Part shown: positions 1 to 5,716 of the stretch, piece by piece
Layout of the letters: each line of letters opens with the position of its first letter
How positions within the stretch are numbered: the first letter of the stretch is position 1
NCBI GenBank assembly: GCA_946886255.1
Contig: CAMPIG010000249.1
Location: 1 to 7,176 of the forward strand
From: an uncultured Cellvibrio sp.
GTDB lineage: Bacteria > Pseudomonadota > Gammaproteobacteria > Pseudomonadales > Cellvibrionaceae
DNA length: 7,176 nucleotides
Direction of reading: 5' to 3'
Translations under genes and position numbers: made by a program
The notes under the pieces: model-generated
The model's database searches: none
What the model was told of the DNA's origin: nothing
Seen by the model: only the letters and a program-made list of their open reading frames with translations

Positions 1-20
1 TGACAAGAGTTAAGCAAATG

Positions 21-26
21 AAGGGG
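21..26 (+). promoter_or_regulatory. Ribosome binding site deciding the argC start
   Basis: AAGGGG lies six bases before GTG 33. The upstream ATG at 18 has only a weak AAGAG before it, and this ribosome binding site would fall inside its coding region. The site therefore favours a GTG start. Confidence 0.75.
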
Positions 27-32
27 TTACAT

Positions 33-1079
33 GTGATTAAAGCAGGTATCGTTGGCGGCACAGGGTATACCGGTGTTGAATTATTGCGTCTGCTGGCCAA
101 GCATCCACAGGTAGAGGTCACGGTGATCACCTCCCGCGCCGAAGCCGGCATTAAAGTGGCGGATATGTATCCCAGCTTGCGCGGCCATACTGACTTGGCT
201 TTCAGCGAGCCTGACGTGGATATTCTCGGTGAACTGGATGTAGTCTTTTTCGCCACCCCCCACGGTGTAGCGCAAAACCTTATGCCTTCATTGATGAAGA
301 CCAATGCGCGCATCGTCGATCTTTCCGCCGATTTTCGGATTCGCGACACGGCGTTATGGGAGCGCTGGTATAACCAGAAACACGGTTGTCCGGATCTGGT
401 GGCTCACGCTGTTTATGGCTTGCCAGAAACCAATCGTGAAGCTATTCGTTCTGCCAAGCTGATTGCTTGTCCCGGTTGTTACCCCACTGCGACCCAGTTG
501 GGATTTTTGCCGCTGATCGAAAACAACCTGGTTGATCCGACCCGACTGATTTCAAATGCCGCCAGCGGTGCCAGCGGTGCAGGTCGTCAAGCAAAAGTCG
601 ACAATTTATTAACCGAGATTACTGACAGTTTTAAAGCATACGGCGTGGCCGGGCATCGCCATTTACCTGAAATTGAACAAGGTTTACGTGATGTGCAGCC
701 AGCCGGTGTAGCCGCCGCGCAGTTAACGTTTGTCCCCCATCTGCTGCCCATCATTCGTGGCATCCATGCAACCCTGTATGCCACTCTACTCAAGGGGAAC
801 CAGGCGCCAGATTTGCAGTCTCTCTACGAGCAGCGCTACGCCAACGAACCTTTTGTTGATGTGTTGCCTGCGGGTGAAATGCCGCAAACCCGAACAGTAA
901 AAGGTTCAAATGTGTGTCGCATTTCGGTTTTCCGCCCACAGGATCGCGATACAGTGGTTGTATTGTCGGTTATCGATAACCTGACGAAGGGCGCATCCGG
1001 TCAAGCGGTTCAAAATATGAACATCATGTTTGGCTTCGATGAAAGAGCAGGTTTGGATGTGGTAGCTTTGCTGCCGTAA
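33..1079 (+). CDS. argC: N-acetyl-gamma-glutamyl-phosphate reductase, ArgC
   Basis: ArgC carries out the third step of arginine biosynthesis: NADPH-dependent reduction of N-acetyl-glutamyl phosphate to N-acetylglutamate semialdehyde in the cytosol. Numbered from the GTG at 33, the protein has 348 residues, the usual size for the family. The N-terminal Rossmann motif GGTGYTG lies at about 8-14. The active-site signature ACPGCYPT has its nucleophilic Cys near 149. Other family motifs are HAVYGLPE (about 125), the Gly/Ser/Ala-rich stretch near 177-184, and [10 protein letters not shown] near 207, whose His residues fit the catalytic base. I chose GTG 33 over the in-frame ATG at 18 because AAGGGG at 21-26 is ideally placed for it and because the family starts directly with (M)[13 protein letters not shown]. 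An 80-bp gap separates it from the next gene on the same strand. No arginine-specific operator can be judged because almost no upstream sequence is present. The family assignment is secure. Confidence 0.97.
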   Translation: MIKAGIVGGTGYTGVELLRLLAKHPQVEVTVITSRAEAGIKVADMYPSLRGHTDLAFSEPDVDILGELDVVFFATPHGVAQNLMPSLMKTNARIVDLSADFRIRDTALWERWYNQKHGCPDLVAHAVYGLPETNREAIRSAKLIACPGCYPTATQLGFLPLIENNLVDPTRLISNAASGASGAGRQAKVDNLLTEITDSFKAYGVAGHRHLPEIEQGLRDVQPAGVAAAQLTFVPHLLPIIRGIHATLYATLLKGNQAPDLQSLYEQRYANEPFVDVLPAGEMPQTRTVKGSNVCRISVFRPQDRDTVVVLSVIDNLTKGASGQAVQNMNIMFGFDERAGLDVVALLP

Positions 1080-1124
1080 TCAAAGTCGCAGTGCGTTTTT
1101 GGTAGTGCGTGCGCTAGCCATGTT

Positions 1125-1136
1125 AATACGCGTATT
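1125..1136. repeat. 12-bp perfect palindrome upstream of the DUF6776-like gene
   Basis: AATACG is followed directly by its reverse complement CGTATT, in the 80-bp gap between argC and the next gene and 24 bases before its ATG. A TATAAA sequence follows at 1140-1145 but has no recognisable -35 partner. It could be an operator, but a palindrome of this size is expected once or twice by chance in 7 kb. No known regulator consensus was recognised. Confidence 0.25.
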
Positions 1137-1159
1137 CACTATAAAAGGCTGAACAGACG

Positions 1160-1921
1160 ATGGCGGTAGTAAAAGGTAGTGCTCAATATCGCATGCGGGT
1201 GATGCCCTATCGCCCCATGCGCCTGATATTTAATTATGTCCTTGGTTTTTTCATTCTCGCGGGTGTGGCGGTTTCCTGCTACCTGATTGGCTATGATCAC
1301 GGTGCACAACAATTATCGTTACCGGGTGGCGCACGCGATCAACAACAGCAAAAGATTCAAACCCTGACCAAAGAAGCTGAAGAGTTGCGCCAGCAGGTTG
1401 CCAACTTGAAGCTGAATGCTGATATTGACCAGCAAGCGAATAAAGATATTCATCGCCAATTGATGCAACAAACTGTCCAGATTGCGGCGTTAGAGCGCGA
1501 TATAACGGTTTACCGTAGCATGATGTCCTCAGGCCGTAATGCGAACCCTCAAGGTATCAGTATTGGTGTCTTTCATGTCACCCAAGCCAACCAGGCGGGT
1601 GCTTACCACTACAAACTGGTTCTCCAAAAGCTGGCTGCGATGGATGATCCCTTCCAGGGGAATTTAAATATCAAGGTATCAGGTGTGCAGACGCTGGAAG
1701 GCGAGGATAAGCCGCGTAGTATCTCGCTGCACGAGTTGTCTGATCAGTTTACAGCGGAGCAAATTGCGCTCAGTTTTAAATATTTTCAGAATATAGAAGG
1801 TGACCTGGTGCTTCCAGGTGGATTCAAGCCGGAAAAGATCCAGCTTTTGGTTAAATCTACGAACAAAAAGCATCCGGCCACCATCGAGAACGAGTTGGAG
1901 TGGCAGGTTTCCGAGCTCTGA
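1160..1921 (+). CDS. Single-pass membrane protein with periplasmic coiled coil, DUF6776-like
   Basis: This 253-residue protein has no enzymatic motif. A short basic cytoplasmic N-terminus (about 1-21, with Arg/Lys at 5, 11, 13, 18 and 21) is followed by one hydrophobic membrane segment at about 22-44. A Gln/Glu/Lys-rich stretch at about 58-121 looks like a coiled coil. A compact C-terminal domain (about 130-253) contains YFQNIEGDLVLPGGFKPEKI, which I associate from memory with the DUF6776 family of Pseudomonas-type bacteria, where the gene also sits between argC and a bactofilin. Topology implies the coiled coil and C-terminal domain are periplasmic. The ATG at 1160 is preceded by AAAAGG at 1143-1148 with a long 11-base spacing. 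The gene lies 94 bp before the bactofilin on the same strand with no convincing promoter between, so co-transcription is likely. Function is unknown; a role with the bactofilin in the envelope is inference. Confidence 0.85.
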   Translation: MAVVKGSAQYRMRVMPYRPMRLIFNYVLGFFILAGVAVSCYLIGYDHGAQQLSLPGGARDQQQQKIQTLTKEAEELRQQVANLKLNADIDQQANKDIHRQLMQQTVQIAALERDITVYRSMMSSGRNANPQGISIGVFHVTQANQAGAYHYKLVLQKLAAMDDPFQGNLNIKVSGVQTLEGEDKPRSISLHELSDQFTAEQIALSFKYFQNIEGDLVLPGGFKPEKIQLLVKSTNKKHPATIENELEWQVSEL

Positions 1922-2015
1922 GATGCGAATATTTGCTGGCTATTCCGCGATTCTTTATTTCAAATGAGCTACTCTTACGCGCTTCAATCTTTTTATTATT
2001 CTTGAGAAACAAGTT

Positions 2016-2471
2016 ATGTGGGGCGGAAAGAAAACTATGGCTTTTTCTAACAATCACACCCTGATTTCGCGGGCTGCGAAGATCGTTGGCGATTTACATT
2101 TCAGTGGTGATTTACAGATTGAAGGCAAAATTTGCGGCAACGTGATCGCGGAAGGCGATAAAGACGCCAAACTGGTGGTTGCGGAGTCAGGCCTGGTTGA
2201 AGGCGATATTCGCGCTCCGGTCGCTGTTATTAACGGCAAGGTTGTAGGGGATATCCATTCGTCCAAGCATATTGAGCTGGCGGCTAAAGCAATTGTCGAG
2301 GGTTCAATTCATTATCAGTTGATCGAGATGGTCAAAGGATCGCAAGTTAACGGTAACCTGATCTTTAACGGTACCACTGAGACATCAGCATCAACAAAAC
2401 CCCCCAGCTCCAGTATCACCAGTTCCACGGCAGACTCTCCCACTAACTTTCTCAAGACATCAGGTCAATAA
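2016..2471 (+). CDS. Bactofilin (polymer-forming cytoskeletal protein, DUF583)
   Basis: Bactofilins self-assemble without nucleotide into membrane-associated filaments that localise cell-wall enzymes and other envelope proteins. The 151-residue product has the usual three parts. The N-terminal tail MWGGKK is an aromatic residue plus lysines, resembling the membrane-targeting tip of many bactofilins. The beta-helix core spans about 14-118, with regularly spaced turns such as IVGDLHFSGDLQIEGKICGNV, VEGDI, VVGDI, VEGSI and VNGNL. A Ser/Thr/Pro-rich disordered tail follows at about 119-151. A second in-frame ATG at 2037 has a plausible GGAAAG ribosome site, but starting there would remove the MWGGKK tip, so 2016 is preferred (weak GAG ribosome site at 2004-2006). 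The adjacent membrane protein and the nearby mepM fit a wall-related role. The family is secure; the exact start is less so. Confidence 0.9.
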   Translation: MWGGKKTMAFSNNHTLISRAAKIVGDLHFSGDLQIEGKICGNVIAEGDKDAKLVVAESGLVEGDIRAPVAVINGKVVGDIHSSKHIELAAKAIVEGSIHYQLIEMVKGSQVNGNLIFNGTTETSASTKPPSSSITSSTADSPTNFLKTSGQ

Positions 2472-2478
2472 AGTGTAA

Positions 2479-2503
2479 ATAGTTGACTGTTTTAGTTGGG
2501 TAA
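2479..2503 (+). promoter_or_regulatory. Putative IscR type 1 binding site at the erpA promoter
   Basis: The left half reads ATAGTTGACT and the right half TAGTTGGGTAA, with GTTT between. Compared from memory with the E. coli type 1 IscR consensus, 23 of 25 positions agree; the two mismatches are T for C at 2497 and A for T at 2503. The site covers the -35 box of the erpA promoter. This is the arrangement expected for repression by [2Fe-2S]-IscR when cluster supply is sufficient. E. coli erpA is itself known to be IscR-repressed, so the site is functionally sensible. No iscR gene is in this window. Confidence 0.75.
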
Positions 2504-2512
2504 AGGGATAAT
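2483..2512 (+). promoter_or_regulatory. Sigma70 promoter of erpA
   Basis: TTGACT (2483-2488, five of six matches) and GATAAT (2507-2512, five of six matches) are separated by 18 bp. The start of transcription would be near 2518-2520, giving a leader of about 40 bases before the erpA ATG. The -35 box is embedded in the putative IscR site, which supports both calls. Confidence 0.7.
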
Positions 2513-2519
2513 ATTTTTC

Positions 2520-2533
2520 CCTCCGCCCGGAGG
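2520..2533 (+). other. 5'-end hairpin in the erpA leader
   Basis: CCTCC (2520-2524) and GGAGG (2529-2533) can pair around a four-base GCCC loop, almost exactly where the predicted transcript starts. No U-tract follows, so it is not an intrinsic terminator. It could protect the mRNA 5' end. The same CTCC stretch could instead pair with the real ribosome site CGGAG at 2549-2553, giving two competing structures. The pairing is visible in sequence; any role is inferred. Confidence 0.35.
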
Positions 2534-2558
2534 TACTGAATAGTTCATCGGAGTTGTC

Positions 2559-2912
2559 ATGTCTGGCGCTGAAATTTTTACCCCTCAAGCCGTGTTGGTT
2601 AGTGATAGCGCGGTAGCTAAAGTCAAAAGCTTGATTGAGGAAGAGGGCAACAATGACCTTAAATTACGTGTCTACGTAACGGGTGGTGGTTGCTCCGGTT
2701 TTCAGTATGGTTTTACCTTTGATGAACTGGTTGCTGAAGATGACTCTGTTGTGGAGCGCGATGGCATACAGGTTCTGGTTGATGCGCTGAGCTATCCTTA
2801 TCTCGCCGGTGCCAAAGTGGATTATGAGGAAGGTCTGCAAGGCTCCAAGTTCGTCATTCAAAACCCCAATGCATCCAGCACCTGTGGTTGTGGTTCATCC
2901 TTTTCTATCTAA
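2559..2912 (+). CDS. erpA: Iron-sulfur cluster insertion protein ErpA (A-type carrier)
   Basis: ErpA receives Fe-S clusters from the ISC scaffold and hands them to target apoproteins, including the isoprenoid enzymes IspG and IspH; in E. coli it is essential for aerobic growth. The 117-residue protein closely resembles E. coli ErpA (114 residues, from memory). [11 protein letters not shown] carries Cys45, and the C-terminus ends CGCGSSFSI with Cys109 and Cys111, completing the three cluster ligands. KVKSLIEEE and [11 protein letters not shown] are also typical. GGAG at 2550-2553 lies five bases before the ATG. It has its own promoter, so it can be expressed separately from the bactofilin 87 bp upstream. 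Its stop codon lies only five bases from the end of the convergent anmK. IscR repression is likely from the upstream site. Confidence 0.97.
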   Translation: MSGAEIFTPQAVLVSDSAVAKVKSLIEEEGNNDLKLRVYVTGGGCSGFQYGFTFDELVAEDDSVVERDGIQVLVDALSYPYLAGAKVDYEEGLQGSKFVIQNPNASSTCGCGSSFSI

Positions 2913-2917
2913 TGCCA

Positions 2918-4033
2918 TCACGCGTAGTAAACACCACCGAGAATCACCGGTGCTTTGGCCCCGGTGACTGCACATAAATTACCGCTCTGCCTATTCAGGG
3001 TTTGTTTGGCTAACCAAGCAAATGCTGTAGCTTCTATCCATTCGGGTGCAATACCCAATTGTGCAGTTGTTGTGACCGGGTAGATAGGCAACAACGCTTG
3101 AATTGCTTGGTGCAACGTGGCGTTATAGGCGCCGCCCCCGCAAAGGTACACTTCTGCTTTAGTCTCCTTTGACAGCCTTTTAATCTGGTCTGTGATTGTT
3201 TTTGCGGTAAAGGCCAGCAGTGTGGCCTGGATATCTTCTGGGGCGAGATCGCTGTGTTCTTGCAGACGTATATCAAGCCAGGCGAGATTGAAGTCTTCCC
3301 TTCCAGTGCTTTTAGGGGGAAGTAGAGCGAGGAAGGGATGCTGTAGAAGATCTTCCAGAAGCGCTTTGTTCGCGGTGCCAGAAGCAGCCCAAACACCGGC
3401 CTCGTCATAGGTTTTACCAAGGTGACGCGACACCCATGCGTCCATCAGGACATTTCCGGGGCCGGTATCAAATCCCGAAGCTTCATCGGCTATTGGTAGC
3501 CACGTGATATTTGCGATGCCTCCGATGTTGACTACGACACGATTGGCCGCCGTCGACTGAAATGCTGCTTTATGGAACGCAGGGACTAACGGTGCACCTT
3601 GTCCTCCGGCGGCCATGTCGCGCCGGCGGAAATCTGCCACAGTCGTTATGCCAGTTCGGTCGGCAATAATATTGGGATCACCAATTTGTAGCGTAAAAGG
3701 ATGGATCAGCGAGCCTGGAGGGCGGTGGCGTAACGTTTGGCCATGACTACCAATGGCGGCTATGGTCTGAATGCTTAAGCCATTTTTTCTGATGAGCTCG
3801 ATAATCGTAGCTGCGAAAAGCTCTCCCATTTGCACATCAAGTTGACCAAGGAGATCTATCTCATTGTCACTGGGCATAGCGAGTTTGTGTATCGTTGTTC
3901 TGATTTCGGCTGGAAGTGTTCTGCTATGAGAGCCCAGCACACGGGGTGTTGGGCTGGAAAAATCTACGGCAACTGCATCGATGCCATCCGCGCTGGTGCC
4001 GGACATCAAACCGAGATAAATATCGGCCGGCAT
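2918..4033 (-). CDS. anmK: Anhydro-N-acetylmuramic acid kinase AnmK
   Basis: AnmK hydrolytically opens the 1,6-anhydro ring of anhydro-MurNAc and phosphorylates it with ATP to MurNAc-6-phosphate, recycling murein sugars in the cytosol. The protein has 371 residues, the normal length. LGLMSGTSADGID (about 7-19) is the N-terminal phosphate-binding signature of this ASKHA-fold kinase. Others are GSHGQTLRHRP (95-105), IGDPNIIADRTG (117-128), NIGGIANIT (169-177), GFDTGPGN (187-194, where Asp189 fits the catalytic base), LCGGGAYN (297-304) and EWIEATAFAWLA (331-342). It starts six bases after the mepM stop codon on the same strand. No Shine-Dalgarno is seen in the preceding bases, so translation probably depends on ribosomes finishing mepM. 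The start is fixed by the family's N-terminal motif beginning a few residues in. It converges on erpA. Confidence 0.96.
   Translation of the reverse strand: MPADIYLGLMSGTSADGIDAVAVDFSSPTPRVLGSHSRTLPAEIRTTIHKLAMPSDNEIDLLGQLDVQMGELFAATIIELIRKNGLSIQTIAAIGSHGQTLRHRPPGSLIHPFTLQIGDPNIIADRTGITTVADFRRRDMAAGGQGAPLVPAFHKAAFQSTAANRVVVNIGGIANITWLPIADEASGFDTGPGNVLMDAWVSRHLGKTYDEAGVWAASGTANKALLEDLLQHPFLALLPPKSTGREDFNLAWLDIRLQEHSDLAPEDIQATLLAFTAKTITDQIKRLSKETKAEVYLCGGGAYNATLHQAIQALLPIYPVTTTAQLGIAPEWIEATAFAWLAKQTLNRQSGNLCAVTGAKAPVILGGVYYA
2944..2967. repeat. 7-bp inverted repeat in the anmK 3' end, possible weak bidirectional terminator
   Basis: TCACCGG (2944-2950) and CCGGTGA (2961-2967) pair perfectly around a 10-base loop, inside the last codons of anmK and about 30 bases past the erpA stop. 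Because the two convergent genes are only five bases apart, any terminator must lie inside a coding region. Neither strand has a U-tract after the stem, so intrinsic termination is doubtful and the repeat may be only coding sequence. Confidence 0.25.
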
Positions 4034-4039
4034 GAAGAG

Positions 4040-5512
4040 TTAGTCGTCGTCACTCGCCAAGGCGAGGCGTGACGCACCTTTGAAGGCTTCCAGTTGAGCG
4101 ACCACAGGCTGAGTTTGAGCCAGGAAGTTGGCTTTTTCCGCAGAAGCGATGGAGCGTGCTTTGGGTAGCTCTACCGTCATTGGGTTCCGCACCACGCCAT
4201 TTACATAAAATTCGTAATGAAGGTGAGGGCCGGTAGATAAGCCGGTGGTACCTACATAGCCAATGATTTGCCCCTGGCGAACCCGTGTACCCCCTTTAAT
4301 ACCTTTGCCAAAATTGTGCATGTGCGCATAGAGAGTTTGATATGCCTGCCCATGTTGCAGGATAACGGTGTTGCCATATCCCCCCTTACGCCCGGCAAAT
4401 ATTACCTTGCCATCACCGGAGGCCTTGATCGGAGTACCGCGTGCCGCTGCATAGTCGGTACCCTTGTGGGCTCTTATCGTATGCAGGACAGGGTGTTTGC
4501 GATTGAGATTAAAGTGCGAGCTTATACGGGCAAAATCAACGGGCATGCGCAGGAACTCTTTGCGCATACTTTCTCCGCTGGGGGTGTAATAGTGCGACGC
4601 ACCTTCTGCATTGGTATAGCGAACGGATTGGAATGTCTTCCCCTGATTGGTGAATTCAGCAGCCAGAATTGCACCGGTACCAATTTTCTTGCCGTCCAGA
4701 TATCGCTCTTCATACATGACTCTGAATTGATCGCCGCGATGAATATCCAGAGCAAAATCGATATCCCAAGCAAAGATGTTTGCGAGTTCCATGATTAAAT
4801 TACTGGCCATTCCGGCGTCTTTGCCTGCCATAAACAAAGAACTATTGATAGTTGCCTGACGAAAAGCAATCTGGATGTCAGGTTGTCGTTCGATTTTTTT
4901 GGAAACAAAGCCGTCGTCATTGCGAGTAAAGTTAAGGCTATTAAGCCTATCTTTTACATATTGCAGCTGTTGCAGCTTCCCGCTGTCGTTTAACTGGAAT
5001 GCAATGGTTTGTCCGGGAACAATACGACGCAGCTCTTTTGCTTCTGCGCTCTGATTAAACAATTCATAGATATCGCGGTCATTCAGCCCTGCGCGCTGAA
5101 AAATAATTGACAAACTATCACCGCTCTTAACAGTAAACTCTTGCCAATCAGGCTCTTCTTCTGCCGCTGATGTTTCTGTAGCGGATGCAGCAAGCACCAG
5201 TGGTATCGGATTAAGTGTTGAATTCACCAAGTCCCTTAGCCTCAGGGATACACCCAATGTGGAAGTGAGGCCAGAATGGGATCGATTTGGTGATGTATTA
5301 CGGACAAATTTCGGTGGTGTAGCTTGGGATTGGACAGGAAGTTCAAGAGGCACACGCGTCTGCCGTGTCGCCTCGGCGTTGCCCGATGGGAATACCGCCA
5401 GCACAAAACAAAGCCCGGCAGCCAGTGTGCTGGCGGCGGCTAAGTGTCCTTTAGGGAATTGCTGAAACAGGCTAATCAGAAAATTTTTGTAATGCTTTTT
5501 AATGGGTTCCAT
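4040..5512 (-). CDS. mepM: M23 family murein DD-endopeptidase, MepM-like
   Basis: This 490-residue envelope enzyme is predicted to cut peptide cross-links in murein so that new strands can be inserted. A basic cytoplasmic tip (KKHYK) precedes a hydrophobic signal anchor at about 23-42. A low-complexity linker follows to about 118. A LysM/OapA-like binding domain spans about 120-185 (FTVKSGDSLSIIFQRAGL). A middle domain precedes the LytM peptidase domain (about 340-447). Zinc ligands are His349 and Asp353 (HKGTD) and His432. His397 (LYAHMH) and His430 (GPHLHYEF) fit the catalytic histidines, so the active site is complete. The protein is about 50 residues longer than E. coli MepM and ends in an acidic ASDDD tail. 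No ribosome site is seen before the ATG, and an in-frame TAA lies about 27 bases upstream, so no earlier start is likely. anmK follows after six bases. Confidence 0.93.
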   Translation of the reverse strand: MEPIKKHYKNFLISLFQQFPKGHLAAASTLAAGLCFVLAVFPSGNAEATRQTRVPLELPVQSQATPPKFVRNTSPNRSHSGLTSTLGVSLRLRDLVNSTLNPIPLVLAASATETSAAEEEPDWQEFTVKSGDSLSIIFQRAGLNDRDIYELFNQSAEAKELRRIVPGQTIAFQLNDSGKLQQLQYVKDRLNSLNFTRNDDGFVSKKIERQPDIQIAFRQATINSSLFMAGKDAGMASNLIMELANIFAWDIDFALDIHRGDQFRVMYEERYLDGKKIGTGAILAAEFTNQGKTFQSVRYTNAEGASHYYTPSGESMRKEFLRMPVDFARISSHFNLNRKHPVLHTIRAHKGTDYAAARGTPIKASGDGKVIFAGRKGGYGNTVILQHGQAYQTLYAHMHNFGKGIKGGTRVRQGQIIGYVGTTGLSTGPHLHYEFYVNGVVRNPMTVELPKARSIASAEKANFLAQTQPVVAQLEAFKGASRLALASDDD

Positions 5513-5557
5513 AAGGAAGCTAAACCCGCGTTCATGAAGTTAATATAAGTCTTTGCA

Positions 5558-5586
5558 TTTATAGCAGAAAAGTCCACCTATGACAC
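5558..5586 (-). promoter_or_regulatory. Putative sigma70 promoter of mepM-anmK
   Basis: On the minus strand, GTGTCA (plus-strand 5581-5586, four of six -35 matches) and TATAAA (plus-strand 5558-5563, five of six matches) are separated by 17 bp. Transcription would begin near 5551, giving a leader of about 40 bases to the mepM ATG. The optimal spacing and location support it, but the -35 is imperfect. Confidence 0.5.
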
Positions 5587-5624
5587 CCCGAAGCTGTGTA
5601 ATTGTCAGATTTGGTAGGAGGCAG

Positions 5625-5643
5625 TCTTGTTTTTGAGACAAGA
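5625..5643. repeat. 6-bp inverted repeat in the mepM-tyrS divergent region
   Basis: TCTTGT (5625-5630) and ACAAGA (5638-5643) are perfect inverted copies around a seven-base TTTTGAG spacer, with a further G-U pair possible in RNA. No U-tract follows on either strand, so it is not a terminator. It lies between the two divergent promoters and might be a regulator site or an RNA hairpin in a longer tyrS leader. No known consensus was recognised. Confidence 0.25.
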
Positions 5644-5653
5644 TCCGGTATCT

Positions 5654-5684
5654 TGGCCAACCTTTCTCTATCTTTGGTTATAAA
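5654..5684 (+). promoter_or_regulatory. Possible tyrS promoter
   Basis: TATAAA at 5679-5684 is a good -10 box (five of six matches), with a transcription start expected near 5691. The best -35 candidate, TGGCCA at 5654-5659, matches four of six positions with a long 19-bp spacer. The -10 is plausible, but the pairing is weak and another promoter further upstream cannot be excluded. Confidence 0.35.
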
Positions 5685-5716
5685 AGACCCTAACAACGCT
5701 CGTGGTGGACGGTGAC

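Noticed and set aside
1140..1145. TATAAA as a promoter for the DUF6776-like gene
   Set aside because: No -35-like sequence at 15-19 bp and only 14 bases remain to the ATG, leaving almost no leader; it also overlaps the probable ribosome site AAAAGG.
1956..1999. TATTTC and TATTAT as -10 boxes for the bactofilin gene
   Set aside because: Neither has a believable -35 at the right spacing; AT-rich sequence before a start codon explains them.
3034..3420. 128-codon minus-strand ORF in another frame of anmK
   Set aside because: It is fully contained in the intact anmK gene with no family features; it is an alternative frame and not a frameshifted gene.
4268..4798. 176-codon plus-strand ORF opposite mepM
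   Set aside because: It lies entirely inside the M23 peptidase gene on the other strand, has no recognisable domain or ribosome site, and is explained as a shadow frame.
5625..5643. Intrinsic terminator in the mepM-tyrS gap
   Set aside because: The stem is only six pairs and no T-run follows on either strand; the flanking genes diverge, so no terminator is expected there.
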